The notes beneath the pieces were generated by a model that was not told where the DNA came from, did no database searches, and worked only from the letters and a program-made list of their open reading frames with translations. From contig NZ_LT607412.1 of assembly GCF_900091455.1 (NCBI RefSeq), positions 1,364,001 through 1,428,000 on the forward strand: a stretch of DNA of 64,000 nt, given 5' to 3'. Position 1 is the stretch's first letter. The number at the start of each line of letters is the position of its first letter. Source of the stretch: Micromonospora coriariae. Its GTDB lineage: Bacteria; Actinomycetota; Actinomycetes; Mycobacteriales; Micromonosporaceae. The position numbers and the translations under genes are program-made. This document shows positions 1 to 8,452 of this stretch, one piece after another.

Positions 1-345
1 GAGGGTGGCGAGCTGGTGGAAGTTGTCGAACAGCTCCGGGTCCTCGCGGGCCATCCGGCGCTTGGTGCCGCTCAGCTCGGCGAGCCACCGGCGCAGCCGC
101 TGCGGGGCCGGGCCGGGGCCGGTGGCCACCTCGATCAGCGGGGTGGAGACCCGGGCCAGCCAGCGTTCGGCGACCGCCTCGCGCAGCGCGGTCTTGCTGG
201 CGAAGTGCCGGTAGACACTGCCGTGGCTGACGCCCAGCGCGCGGGCGACGTCCAGCACTGTGGCCTTGGCCGGGCCGTACCGGCGCAGCACCTCCTCGGC
301 GGTGTCGAGGATGCGGTCTGCCGTCAGGGCGGTGGCGTCGCTCAT
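1..345 (-). CDS. TetR-family transcriptional regulator (partial, C-terminus outside window)
   Basis: The first 115 codons of a TetR-type repressor are present; the frame is still open at the window edge, so the ligand-binding C-terminus is missing. The N-terminal helix-turn-helix is clear: an ILDTAEEVLRRYG helix, then VLDVARALGVSHGSVYRHFASK, the typical TetR recognition helix ending in Y-x-H-F. The ATG follows an aldo/keto reductase gene on the same strand by 73 bp, so the two are probably co-transcribed. The perfect inverted repeat upstream of the reductase at 1461-1488 is the likely binding site, which would make the pair autoregulated. The inducer cannot be inferred. Confidence 0.85.
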   Translation of the reverse strand, partial: MSDATALTADRILDTAEEVLRRYGPAKATVLDVARALGVSHGSVYRHFASKTALREAVAERWLARVSTPLIEVATGPGPAPQRLRRWLAELSGTKRRMAREDPELFDNFHQLATL

Positions 346-418
346 TGCTCCAGCCTCCCTGACCGCGCGGACGGCCGTGGCGCGGCCCCCGGCCGGCGGT
401 CGCGCCACGGCCGGGCGG

Positions 419-1417
419 TCATGCCCGCTCGCTGTCCAGGTGCGCCATCTGCGCCTCGTCGTAGCGGGCGCCGGCGGCCGCGCCGGCCGGGACGGCGGTC
501 TCGATCGCGGCCAGGTCCGCCTCGGTCAGGGTGATCGCGGCCGCGCCCAGCGCCTCGGTCAGCCGGTCCCGACGACGGGCGCCGATCAGGGGCACGATGC
601 TCTCGCCCCGGGCGAGCACCCAGGCGATGGCGATCTGCGCCACGGTGACGCCGCGGGCCTCGGCGATGGCGCGCAGGGCGTCCACCAGGGCGAGGTTGCG
701 GTCCAGGTTGGCGCCGGCGAACCGGGGCAGGTGACTGCGGAAGTCGGTGCCGGCGGTCTCCCGCTGCGCCGTCCAGTGGCCGCTGATCAGGCCCCGGGAC
801 AGCACCCCGTAGGCGGTGATGCCAACGCCCAGCTCACGCGCCGTCGGCAGGACCTCGGCCTCGGGGCCGCGGGAGATCAGCGAGTACTCGATCTGGAGGT
901 CGGTGATCGGGTGCACGGCGTGCGCCCGGCGCAGCGTCTCGGCGTTCACCTCGGACAGGCCGATGTGCCGGACGTGGCCGGCCTTGACCAGCTCGGCGAT
1001 GGTGCCCACCACGTCCTCGACGGGCACGTCCGGGGTGAGCCGGGCGGGGCGGTAGATGTCGACGTGGTCGGTGCCGAGCCGGCGCAGGGTGTACGCCAGG
1101 AAGTTCTTGATCGCGACGGGTCGGACGTCGACGCCGTTCCAGCCGCCCTCGGCGTCGCGCAGTGCGCCGAACTTGACGCTGATGACGGCGTCGTCCCGGT
1201 TGCGACCGCGCAGCGCCTCGCGCAGCAGCAGCTCGTTGTGCCCCATGCCGTAGAAGTCGCCGGTGTCGAGCAGGGTGAGACCGGCGTCCAGGGCGGCGTG
1301 GATGGTCGCGATGCTCTCGGCCTCGTCGGCGGTGCCGTAGAGGTCGGACATGCCCATCAGGCCGAGCCCGAGCGCGGCGACGGTGGGGCCGGTGGTGCCG
1401 AGGTTGCGGGTTTCCAT
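419..1417 (-). CDS. Aldo/keto reductase
   Basis: A 332-residue (beta/alpha)8 aldo/keto reductase expected to use NADPH to reduce carbonyl substrates in the cytoplasm. The opening METRNLGTTGPTVAALGLG is the usual first strand. LLDTGDFYGMGHNE carries the catalytic Asp and Tyr near residues 50-58, and VISVKFG carries the catalytic Lys. Where many family members have a catalytic His after the DxxxxxH segment, this protein reads HVDIYRPARLTPDVP, so the His position is substituted; this is seen in one actinobacterial subfamily. It is followed by the TetR gene on the same strand and preceded by a palindromic operator, which suggests induction by the compound the TetR senses. The substrate is unknown. 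Confidence 0.88.
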   Translation of the reverse strand: METRNLGTTGPTVAALGLGLMGMSDLYGTADEAESIATIHAALDAGLTLLDTGDFYGMGHNELLLREALRGRNRDDAVISVKFGALRDAEGGWNGVDVRPVAIKNFLAYTLRRLGTDHVDIYRPARLTPDVPVEDVVGTIAELVKAGHVRHIGLSEVNAETLRRAHAVHPITDLQIEYSLISRGPEAEVLPTARELGVGITAYGVLSRGLISGHWTAQRETAGTDFRSHLPRFAGANLDRNLALVDALRAIAEARGVTVAQIAIAWVLARGESIVPLIGARRRDRLTEALGAAAITLTEADLAAIETAVPAGAAAGARYDEAQMAHLDSERA

Positions 1418-1460
1418 GGGTCTTCCTCTCCTGGGGTGACCCGTTGAGCGTACATCCTTC

Positions 1461-1488
1461 GGCTGACAGATTCCAGATTCTGTCAGCC
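1461..1488. promoter_or_regulatory. Probable TetR operator of the aldo/keto reductase gene
   Basis: A perfect inverted repeat with 10-bp arms, GGCTGACAGA and TCTGTCAGCC, separated by 8 bp. It lies 44 bp upstream of the reductase ATG, where a promoter would be expected. Its size and symmetry suit a TetR dimer, and the TetR gene downstream is the natural candidate. Binding is inferred. Confidence 0.6.
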
Positions 1489-1511
1489 AGGGGCTGGCCC
1501 GTCGCCCGTTG

Positions 1512-2639
1512 TCAGTCCGCGGATGCCGACTCGGTGGGCCGTGGGGTGAAGAAGCGAACGACCTGGTCGGCTGCGCTGGAGGACAGCATCATTGCCTGGA
1601 CCCGTGCGGACATCTCGGCGATCGGGTGGATTCTGGCGAACATCGCCTCCTCGTAGTTCTGGATCGCCGAGTCGGGGTCGGTGGGGTTGGCGGCGATTTC
1701 GGCGGCGAGTTCGGCGGCGTCGAGCATGGCCTGGTTGGCGCCCTCGCCGACCGGCGGCATGAGGTGCGCGGCGTCACCGATGAGGGTGATGCCCGGTCGG
1801 TGGGCCCAGCGTGTACCGGTGGGCATCGCCTCGATCCTGCGTGGGTTCGGCGGACCGCCGGCCTCGATGAGCGCGGTGAGGCCGGGGGCCCAGCCGTCGA
1901 ACATGTCGAGCAGAGCGCGCTTGCTGCGGTAGGCGTCCATGTGGCGAGCGTCCGGGGGCAGGGAGATCCCCACCCGGATGCTGCCATCGCCGAGGCGTTG
2001 CGCCGCCAGGATCTGGTTCACACCGATGCACCAGAGGTTCCCGGGGCCGACCAGCTCGGCGAGATCCGGGTGACGCCGGTCCGGGTCGCTGATGCTCAGC
2101 TCCACCAAGGTGGCCACGGAGGAGAGTCTCGTGTCGGTCAGCAGCGACCGGACGACCGAGCGTGCACCGTCCGCGCCGATGAGGACGTCGCAGTCGGCGC
2201 GGTGACCGCCGTCGAAGGTCAGCCCGAACCCTCCGTCGGGTCGTGGCGTCGCCGCGACGAGCCGGTGCTGCCACGCGACCGCGTCGCCGGGGAGCGAATC
2301 GAGCAGCAGGTCACGCAGTGCGCTGCGGTCGATCTCGGGGCGTCCGGAGAATGAGCCGGGTTGTGGCGTGTGGTGCACGAGGGTGCGTCCGGCCGGGTCG
2401 AGGATGCGATGCTCCTCGCCCTCGGGCCGCGCCTCGGACCGGAACCGGCCGGTGAGGCCCGCATCGTCCAGGGCCTGCTGCCCGGACTCCGGGTGCAGGT
2501 CGAGCATTCCGCCCTGTGCTCGCGCGGATCGGCTCGCCTCGCGTTCGTACACGACCGCGTCGATGTCGTGCCGGTGCAGGATTCGAGCCAGTGTCAGGCC
2601 GCCGAGGCCACCACCGGCGATCGCAAATCGCAACATCAT
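1512..2639 (-). CDS. TetX-like FAD-dependent monooxygenase
   Basis: A 375-residue class A flavoprotein monooxygenase that would use FAD, NADPH and O2 to hydroxylate an aromatic substrate. FAIAGGGLGGLTLARIL is the N-terminal dinucleotide fold, DVLIGADGARSVVR the DG motif, and ITLIGDAAHLMPP the GD motif near residue 290. Several stretches look like the tetracycline-inactivating TetX enzymes: GGMLDLHPESGQQALDDAGL, PEIDRSALRDLLLDSL, and GDAAHLMPP followed by EGANQAMLDA. The length is also close to TetX (about 388). I chose the ATG at 2639 because TACGGT lies exactly 7 nt upstream, a leaderless arrangement; the next codon is also ATG, and a TTG after that has GGAG 6 nt upstream. It is divergent from a TetR gene across a shared operator. 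Related enzymes act on other phenols, so tetracycline is only a candidate substrate. Confidence 0.85.
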   Translation of the reverse strand: MMLRFAIAGGGLGGLTLARILHRHDIDAVVYEREASRSARAQGGMLDLHPESGQQALDDAGLTGRFRSEARPEGEEHRILDPAGRTLVHHTPQPGSFSGRPEIDRSALRDLLLDSLPGDAVAWQHRLVAATPRPDGGFGLTFDGGHRADCDVLIGADGARSVVRSLLTDTRLSSVATLVELSISDPDRRHPDLAELVGPGNLWCIGVNQILAAQRLGDGSIRVGISLPPDARHMDAYRSKRALLDMFDGWAPGLTALIEAGGPPNPRRIEAMPTGTRWAHRPGITLIGDAAHLMPPVGEGANQAMLDAAELAAEIAANPTDPDSAIQNYEEAMFARIHPIAEMSARVQAMMLSSSAADQVVRFFTPRPTESASAD

Positions 2640-2645
2640 CTCCGT

Positions 2646-2682
2646 TACCGTACGCTGTATATTATGGATACGCTGTACGGTA
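2646..2682. promoter_or_regulatory. Shared operator and overlapping divergent promoters (tetX-like / tetR)
   Basis: Outer arms TACCGTAC (2646-2653) and GTACGGTA (2675-2682) form a perfect inverted repeat. Inside them TACGCTGTA occurs twice as a direct repeat (2651-2659 and 2669-2677). TACGCT (2651-2656) lies 7 nt before the TetR ATG at 2664. On the other strand TACGGT (2652-2647) lies 7 nt before the monooxygenase ATG at 2639. The two -10 boxes therefore overlap, and one bound TetR dimer would block both transcripts. Confidence 0.7.
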
Positions 2683-3389
2683 GCGCACCGCTGCCCGTCT
2701 GGGAACGGCCCGAGCCTCAACCGCGGGCGGCGCCGGTGCCACTGAGCCGCGCGAAGATCGCCGCCACGGCGATCCGGATCGCCGACGCACACGGCCTCGA
2801 CGGGCTGTCGGTACGCAAGATCGCCAAAGAGCTCGGTGTCGGTCCGATGCGGCTCTACGACTACGTGGTCAACAGGTCCGAGCTGCTTGATCTGATGGTC
2901 GACGCCGTGTATGCCCAGATCGCCGAGGCCGGCCAGCAATCCGAGTGGCGCTCCACGCTACTGGCCATCGCTCACCGGACCCGCGATGCCGCTCTTGATC
3001 ATGAGTGGTTCGCCGACCTGCTCGGCGGAAGGCCACACCTGGGACCGCACGCGCTCGCCGTGGGCGAATCGACCGCGGCAGCGCTCAGCCAGGCCCCTGG
3101 CGTGCGCGGCATCGACGATCTTCAGCGGGCCCTGGGCGTCCTCAACGCGTTCATCGTCGGAGCGCTCCGCAGGGAGATCACCGAGCGACGCACCGCCCGT
3201 TCCACCGGCACCGACGTGTCCGCCTGGCAGGCCGCCCTCGGGCCCTACCTGACACGCATGCTCGAAACAGGCCGCTACCCCACGGTTGCCCGGCTCGTCA
3301 TCGACGGCGCCCACCTCAACGCCGAGGAGACCTTCCACCACAACCTGATCACCATCCTGGACGGCTTCACCACCCGTCCCCACACGTGA
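2664..3389 (+). CDS. TetR-family regulator with TetR_C-type effector domain
   Basis: A 241-residue repressor. Residues about 30-75 form the DNA-binding domain: AKIAATAIRIADAHGLDGLS, then VRKIAKELGVGPMRLYDYV, the LY-x-Y ending typical of the TetR/TetR_C subfamily. The remainder is an all-alpha ligand and dimer domain. The ATG at 2664 lies inside the operator itself, 7 nt after TACGCT, with no ribosome-binding site, so the mRNA is probably leaderless and the gene autorepressed. Divergence from the TetX-like monooxygenase suggests it senses that enzyme's substrate. Subfamily assignment rests on the HTH and overall helical pattern only. Confidence 0.87.
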   Translation: MDTLYGSAPLPVWERPEPQPRAAPVPLSRAKIAATAIRIADAHGLDGLSVRKIAKELGVGPMRLYDYVVNRSELLDLMVDAVYAQIAEAGQQSEWRSTLLAIAHRTRDAALDHEWFADLLGGRPHLGPHALAVGESTAAALSQAPGVRGIDDLQRALGVLNAFIVGALRREITERRTARSTGTDVSAWQAALGPYLTRMLETGRYPTVARLVIDGAHLNAEETFHHNLITILDGFTTRPHT

Positions 3390-3423
3390 GCCGGTGCTCG
3401 CAGGCCAGCACCGGCCGAAAACG

Positions 3424-3849
3424 CTAGTCGCCGTCGACGCGGCGGTCGCGCTTGCGCTGGGACTGGCGCTTCTTCTCGGCCAGCCGGCGCTCCTTGGCCC
3501 CTCGGGACGGGCGCGTCGCCCGGCGCGGTGGAGGCGGGGGCGCCGCGGCCTCGCGCAGCAGCGCGGCCATCCGCTCGCGGGCCGCCTCCCGGTTGGCAAG
3601 CTGCGCCCGGTGCTCACTGGCGGCGATCGTCAGCACCCCGTCCACCAGGCGGTTGGCCAGCCGGGCCAACGCCCGGGACCGGACCGACTCGGGCACGGCC
3701 GGCGAGTTGGCCAGGTCGTAGCTCAGCTCGACCCGCGAGTCGGCGGTGTTCACGCCCTGCCCACCGGGCCCCGACGAGCGGGAGAAGCGCTCCCGCAGCT
3801 CCCCGGCAGGGACGACCCACCGGTCGGTCACCCGCAGTCCGTCGTCCAC
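3424..3849 (-). CDS. arfB: Alternative ribosome-rescue factor / peptidyl-tRNA hydrolase ArfB
   Basis: A 141-residue protein of the ArfB (YaeJ) family, which hydrolyses peptidyl-tRNA on ribosomes stalled without a stop codon. The catalytic loop RSSGPGGQGVNTADSRVEL near residues 24-42 contains the GGQ motif shared with class I release factors. The C-terminus, rich in Lys and Arg (GAKERRLAEKKRQSQRKRDRR spans the last 25 residues), is the tail that sits in the empty mRNA channel. Length and the absence of a codon-recognition domain separate it from RF1/RF2. It is convergent with the upstream tetR gene, with about 34 bp between stops. Confidence 0.9.
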   Translation of the reverse strand: MDDGLRVTDRWVVPAGELRERFSRSSGPGGQGVNTADSRVELSYDLANSPAVPESVRSRALARLANRLVDGVLTIAASEHRAQLANREAARERMAALLREAAAPPPPPRRATRPSRGAKERRLAEKKRQSQRKRDRRVDGD

Positions 3850-3883
3850 GCCCCGAGGCTAACCCGCACCGCCGCTCCCGAGG

Positions 3884-4216
3884 TCACCGGTGCGGTGGTT
3901 CACTCTGCGTCGCCGACGGGCTGGGCGCCGGGCCCGCGGTCTCATCGTCCGAGCCGACCGCCGCGTACGCCACCGCGCCGACCAACAGCAACACCACGAT
4001 GCCCACCTTCGTCGCGGCGACCCGGATGAGCAACCAGGCGAGCTTGCGTAACCCCGGAACACTCGCCTTGGTCTTCTGATAATCGTCCCAACCTCGCCGG
4101 GCGCGGGCATAGGCGGCACCAACGACGCAGCCGACCAAGATTCCAACAGCCAGCATGGCGGACAGTGCAGGACGCTCCACCTCAGCCAGTATCCATACCG
4201 AGCGTGATATTTCCAT
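3884..4216 (-). CDS. Small membrane protein of unknown function
   Basis: A 110-residue protein I do not recognise. Two hydrophobic stretches are visible: about residues 17-35 (ALSAMLAVGILVGCVVGAAY) and about 66-86 (ATKVGIVVLLLVGAVAYAAV), separated by a basic loop. A hydrophilic Pro/Ser-rich tail follows. It stands alone between arfB and the serine protease gene on the same strand. The consistent GC-rich third positions suggest it is real. A later in-frame start is possible. Confidence 0.55.
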   Translation of the reverse strand: MEISRSVWILAEVERPALSAMLAVGILVGCVVGAAYARARRGWDDYQKTKASVPGLRKLAWLLIRVAATKVGIVVLLLVGAVAYAAVGSDDETAGPAPSPSATQSEPPHR

Positions 4217-4290
4217 GGCCCGATGCTGTCGGGCCGGATATCCGACAGTGGTGGCGATCCCACGGCGCCCCGCAGGGTTGTCCGGGCAGC

Positions 4291-5151
4291 TCAGCCGCCC
4301 TTGCCGATGATCGTGTCGGCGGTTTGCTGCACCTGCTCGATCGGGATGGCGAAGCCGATACCGATCGATCCATTTCCGTCGATGGTGGCGATCGCGGTGT
4401 TCACCCCGACCACCTCCCCGCGGGCGTTCACCAACGGCCCGCCCGAGTTGCCGGGATTGATCGACGCGTCGGTCTGCACCGCGCTGTGCCGGTTGTTGCC
4501 CAACCGCACCTGACGGTCCAACGCGCTGACGATTCCCGCGGTCACCGTCCCGGACAGACCCAGTGGCGAGCCCACCGCGAGCACCGGCTCACCGACCCGC
4601 GTGGCACCCGGCTTGGCCAGCGGTAACGGGGCGAGCCCGGCCGACGCCGGCACCTTCAGCACCGCCAGGTCGCTACGCGGTTCCCGGCCGACCACCTCGG
4701 CGGCGTACCGGCGACCGTCGGGCAGCTCCACCGTCACCGGTCCGCCGCCCCCCTTGGCCAGGATGTGGTCGTTGGTGATGAGGTGCTGCTCGTCGTCGAC
4801 GGCAAAGCCCGAACCGGTCGCCGACGAGCCGTTCGCGCCGCCGGCGAGCACCGACACCACGCCGGGTACGGTCCGCTCGGCGGCGGTGACCAACTCCGCC
4901 GGCACCGGGGCTGCGGACGCCGCCGCCTCGCCGGGAGCGCCGTCCCGCCCGGCCACCACGCCACCGGCCACCGCGCCCGAGACGGCGGAGAGCGCCACCA
5001 CCGCCAGCGCGGCGAGCAGTCGGCCCGGTCGACGCCCGCCGGGATCCCGCCCGTTGCCGGACGGGTCCCAGAACCCGCGGCCGTCCGGGTCGAGTTCCGG
5101 CGAGATGAACCAGGGACCGCGCGGTTCGCCCAGTCCGGTCTGCACTGCCAT
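4291..5151 (-). CDS. Membrane-anchored trypsin-like serine protease (HtrA/DegP type, no PDZ)
   Basis: A 286-residue S1C-type protease. Residues about 45-67 (LLAALAVVALSAVSGAVAGG) form a single membrane anchor after a charged cytoplasmic N-terminus, so the catalytic domain is outside the cell. The triad is complete: His in HLITNDHIL, Asp in RSDLAVLKV and Ser in INPGNSGGPLVN. The chain stops right after the protease fold (GIGFAIPIEQVQQTADTII), so the PDZ domain of classical HtrA is absent. It lies 38 bp downstream of the VWA gene and probably forms the last gene of the moxR operon. This suggests envelope quality control, which is inference. Confidence 0.85.
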   Translation of the reverse strand: MAVQTGLGEPRGPWFISPELDPDGRGFWDPSGNGRDPGGRRPGRLLAALAVVALSAVSGAVAGGVVAGRDGAPGEAAASAAPVPAELVTAAERTVPGVVSVLAGGANGSSATGSGFAVDDEQHLITNDHILAKGGGGPVTVELPDGRRYAAEVVGREPRSDLAVLKVPASAGLAPLPLAKPGATRVGEPVLAVGSPLGLSGTVTAGIVSALDRQVRLGNNRHSAVQTDASINPGNSGGPLVNARGEVVGVNTAIATIDGNGSIGIGFAIPIEQVQQTADTIIGKGG

Positions 5152-5189
5152 GCGTACTCCTCACGGTCGAAGTCCGTTGCGCGCGGGGG

Positions 5190-6149
5190 TCAGGGAAGCC
5201 GGGAGAACCAGCGCATCGAGCCGGCGGCGGCACCCATCGCGAAGACCAGTCCGAGGCCGATGAACCGGGCCGAGACGTCCTGCCGTTCGGTGCGGTAGCC
5301 GACCGAACTGCCGATGTCGTCGTAGACGGCACGCAGTTCGTCGGTGGTGCTGGCCTCGTGGAACATCCCGCCGGTCTCGTCGGCGACCGCCTTGAGGGTC
5401 TGCCCGTCGACCGGCACCTGGATCGGCCGCCCGCCGCGGTCCACGAACCCGGACGGGGTGCCGAACGAGATGGCGTGCACCGGCACCTCCGCCGCCACCG
5501 CGTCCGCCGCCGCCTCCATCGGGTCCATCCCGGAGGTGTTCGCCCCGTCGGAGAGCAGGATGATCCGCGCCGGCGGGGTCTCCGTGGCAGCCTGGCTGTC
5601 CAGGCCCTTGACCGCACCGAGCGAGGTGTTGATGGCCTCGCCGATCGCGGTGCCCTGCACCCCGGTCACCCCCTCGGCGAGCCGACCGATCCCCTCCTCG
5701 AGGGCCTCCCGGTCGGTGCCGGGCGGCACCAGCACGGCCGCGCTGCCGGCGAACGCGACCAGACCGACGTTGAACTCCTCGGGCAGGCCGTCGACGAAGC
5801 GCCGCGCCGCCTGCTTCGCCGCGGTCAGCCGGTCCGGGTCGACGTCGGTGGCGAGCATGGAGGTGGACACGTCCACCGCCACCATCACCGTGGCGCGTTC
5901 CCGGGGCACCTGGACCTCGGCGGTCGGCCGGGCGAAGCCGACCACGAGCAGCGCCAACATGGCCAGGAACAGCCCGGCGGGGACGTGTCGGCGCCACGCC
6001 GGCCGCTCCGGAGCCACCCGATCCAGCAGTCGCAGGTTGGTGAAGCGGACCGCGTACCGGCTGCGTCGGCGCTGCATCAGCAGGTACGCGACGACCAGGG
6101 CGAGCACGCCGAGCAGCAGCCAGAGTCGCAGCGGCGACTGCCAGATCAC
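5190..6149 (-). CDS. VWA-domain membrane protein (BatA-like)
   Basis: A 319-residue protein with two N-terminal membrane segments (about 8-24 and 57-74), a von Willebrand factor A domain, and a C-terminal segment near 295-310 (FIGLGLVFAMGAAAGS). The MIDAS motif is intact: VAVDVSTSMLATD (DxSxS), later T in GTAIGEAINTSL, and D in ILLSDGANTSG. Such domains bind divalent metal and protein partners. The GTG start overlaps the DUF58 stop by 4 nt (GTGA), so translation is coupled. MoxR, DUF58 and VWA proteins commonly occur together as a chaperone-like assembly module; the client here is unknown. Confidence 0.88.
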   Translation of the reverse strand: MIWQSPLRLWLLLGVLALVVAYLLMQRRRSRYAVRFTNLRLLDRVAPERPAWRRHVPAGLFLAMLALLVVGFARPTAEVQVPRERATVMVAVDVSTSMLATDVDPDRLTAAKQAARRFVDGLPEEFNVGLVAFAGSAAVLVPPGTDREALEEGIGRLAEGVTGVQGTAIGEAINTSLGAVKGLDSQAATETPPARIILLSDGANTSGMDPMEAAADAVAAEVPVHAISFGTPSGFVDRGGRPIQVPVDGQTLKAVADETGGMFHEASTTDELRAVYDDIGSSVGYRTERQDVSARFIGLGLVFAMGAAAGSMRWFSRLP

Positions 6150-7171
6150 GCGACACCTCCCCGGACGACTCCCGCCGGCGCGGCGGCCAACCGGCGCTGG
6201 GCGTGCACGTGCCGGACGATGTCCGCACTCCAGTCCCGATCGGTGCGCAGCGCCAGGTGGGTGGCTCCGCTGCGCCGCAGCGCCTGCTGGACCTGGTCAC
6301 GCTGGGCGGCGGCGGCCGCGGCGTACCGCTCGCGCAGCCGACGGTCCGATGTGCACACCTCGCGCCGGCGGCCGGTCTCCGGGTCGACCAGCGTGATCAG
6401 GCCGACGTCCGGCAGCTCCAGCTCACGCGGGTCGGTCACCTCGATGCCCAGCACCTGGTGCCGGACGCTGAGCCGGCGCAGGGTCCGCTCCCAGGGCGGT
6501 GGCTCGTCGGGATCGTCGGGCAGGCCGTCGAGGAAGTCGGAGACCACCACGACCAGACCGCGCCGGTTGGCGACCCGGTGCAGGGCGTCGAGCCCGTCCG
6601 CCAGCTCCGGCGGCCCGACTGGCACCGACACCCCGACCGACGGACCGGGCCCCTCGGCGGAACCGGTGCCACGGGGCGCGGCCAGCAGCGCGCGGAGCAG
6701 GCCGAGCAGGTGGGTACGCCCACTGCGGGCCGGGAAGCGCCGGACCCCGTCGGCGCGCAGCACCTGAGCGCCGAGCCGGTTGCCGACGCCGGCGGTCAGG
6801 AAGCCGATCGCGGCGACCGCGGCCACGGCCAGCTCCCGCTTGTCCAGCTCAGCGGTGCCGAACTCCATGCTGGCGCTGGCGTCGACCAGCAGCCAGGTGG
6901 TCAGTTCCCGGTCGGCGTCGACCTGCCGGACGTGCGGCACGGCGGTCCGGGCGGTCACCGCCCAGTCCATCCGGCGGACCTCGTCCTCGCCCGGCCGGTA
7001 CTCGCGACTGCCGGCCGGTTCGCTGCCCGGCCCGGGTAGCAGGCCGCGGTACTGGCCGTGCAGCAGGCCGTTCAGCCGGCGGGTGACGGTCAGCTCCAGG
7101 CGGCGCAGCCGCTGGTCCGGAGCCAGCTCGGCGAGGCCGGGATCGGCCGGCGCGGCGACGACGCGCCTCAT
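6146..7171 (-). CDS. DUF58 domain protein
   Basis: A 341-residue DUF58 protein. The signature region SREYRPGEDEVRRMDWAVTA near residues 56-75 matches the family core (G-D-xx-R-xIdW-xxxAR). A degenerate VWA-like fold follows with LLVDASASMEFG. No membrane segment or signal is visible, so it is probably cytoplasmic. Its ATG overlaps the moxR stop (ATGA) and its own stop overlaps the VWA start, so all three are made from one mRNA in coupled translation. The role is unknown; partnership with the MoxR ATPase is family knowledge. Confidence 0.88.
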   Translation of the reverse strand: MRRVVAAPADPGLAELAPDQRLRRLELTVTRRLNGLLHGQYRGLLPGPGSEPAGSREYRPGEDEVRRMDWAVTARTAVPHVRQVDADRELTTWLLVDASASMEFGTAELDKRELAVAAVAAIGFLTAGVGNRLGAQVLRADGVRRFPARSGRTHLLGLLRALLAAPRGTGSAEGPGPSVGVSVPVGPPELADGLDALHRVANRRGLVVVVSDFLDGLPDDPDEPPPWERTLRRLSVRHQVLGIEVTDPRELELPDVGLITLVDPETGRRREVCTSDRRLRERYAAAAAAQRDQVQQALRRSGATHLALRTDRDWSADIVRHVHAQRRLAAAPAGVVRGGVA

Positions 7172-8217
7172 GCCGCCGCCAGATCGGGGGCCTGCTGCGG
7201 GTGGCTGTCGGCCAGTCGGGGCGGTGGCACCGCCTCCACCAGCCGGCGGACCACGCCCTCAGCCGAGACACCGTCGGCCACCGCGTCGAAGGAGAGCACC
7301 AGCCGGTGCGCGAGGACGTCCACCGCCAGCTCGCGGACGTCCTCAGGCAGCACGTACTCCCGTCCGCGCAGCAGCGCCCGGGCCCGGGCGGCCGCGACCA
7401 GGCCGAGGGTGGCCCGCGGGCTGGCCCCGTACGCCAACAGTGGCGCGATCTCCGGTAGCCCGAACCGGCCCGGGTCGCGGGTGGCGAGGATGAGCCGGAC
7501 CACGTACTCGGCCAACGCGTGGTGGACGAAGACCCGCTCGGCGTGGGCCTGGAGGTTCTGCAGCCGTTGCGCGTCGAGCACCTGGCGCGGGCTCGGCCGG
7601 TCGGTGCTCATCCGGTAGAGGATCGCCAGTTCGTCGGCGTCGCTCGGGTAGTCCACCACCACCTTCATCAGGAACCGGTCGCGCTGCGCCTCCGGGAGCT
7701 GGTAGACCCCCTCGGACTCGATCGGGTTCTGGGTGGCCAGCACCAGGAACGGCGCCGGCACCGGCCAGCTGCGCCCACCGATGGAGACCTGCCGCTCCGC
7801 CATCGCCTCCAGCAGCGCCGACTGGACCTTGGCGGGGGCCCGGTTGATCTCGTCAGCCAGCACGAGGTTGGCCATGATCGGGCCCAGTTCGATGTCGAAG
7901 GTCTCCTTGGAGGCCCGGTAGATCCGGGTGCCGACGATGTCGGAGGGAACCAGGTCCGGGGTGAACTGGATCCGCGAGAAGGTTCCGCCGACCACGGTGG
8001 CGAGGGTCTGCGCGGCCAGCGTCTTGGCCACGCCGGGGACCCCCTCAAGGAGGCAGTGTCCGTTGGCGACCAGGGCGGTGAGCAGCCGTTCGACGAGCCG
8101 ATCCTGCCCGACGATCACGCGTTTGACCTCGAAGAGGGTCTGTTCCAGCTCGACGCCGGTCGGCTCGGGATCGACCGAGCTGGGCATGCTGGCCAGGGTG
8201 TCCGAGATGTCCGTCAC
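7168..8217 (-). CDS. MoxR-family AAA+ ATPase
   Basis: A 349-residue AAA+ ATPase of the MoxR family. Walker A appears in the MoxR form CLLEGVPGVAKTL (about residue 55), Walker B in LVLADEINRAPAKVQSALLE, sensor 1 in VLATQNPIESEG and the arginine-finger region in LPEAQRDRF. A MoxR lid domain follows. The GTG start was chosen because it begins just before the usual N-terminal helix. It is the first gene of a coupled operon (MoxR, DUF58, VWA, protease), and such ATPases are thought to remodel or metallate VWA partners. There are 235 bp upstream without a gene. Confidence 0.93.
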   Translation of the reverse strand: MTDISDTLASMPSSVDPEPTGVELEQTLFEVKRVIVGQDRLVERLLTALVANGHCLLEGVPGVAKTLAAQTLATVVGGTFSRIQFTPDLVPSDIVGTRIYRASKETFDIELGPIMANLVLADEINRAPAKVQSALLEAMAERQVSIGGRSWPVPAPFLVLATQNPIESEGVYQLPEAQRDRFLMKVVVDYPSDADELAILYRMSTDRPSPRQVLDAQRLQNLQAHAERVFVHHALAEYVVRLILATRDPGRFGLPEIAPLLAYGASPRATLGLVAAARARALLRGREYVLPEDVRELAVDVLAHRLVLSFDAVADGVSAEGVVRRLVEAVPPPRLADSHPQQAPDLAAA

Positions 8218-8452
8218 GGTGCTTGCTTCCCGGGCGGCAGCCCGGCAAACGTCGGATTATCAGCGCCGAAGTGCCCGATGACACCCCGGCTGGGGATGAA
8301 CTGTCCGGTCGGGTGACAACGACCCCGGTACGGCACGAGCCACGCGGACGGCGGCAGACCGGGTGCAGGGCGAAGCCGCCGGGCGGGCCGGCGGCTTCGT
8401 CGGGACAACCCGGGGTGCCGGCCCTTGTTCCACCGGGCCGGCACCCGGACCG

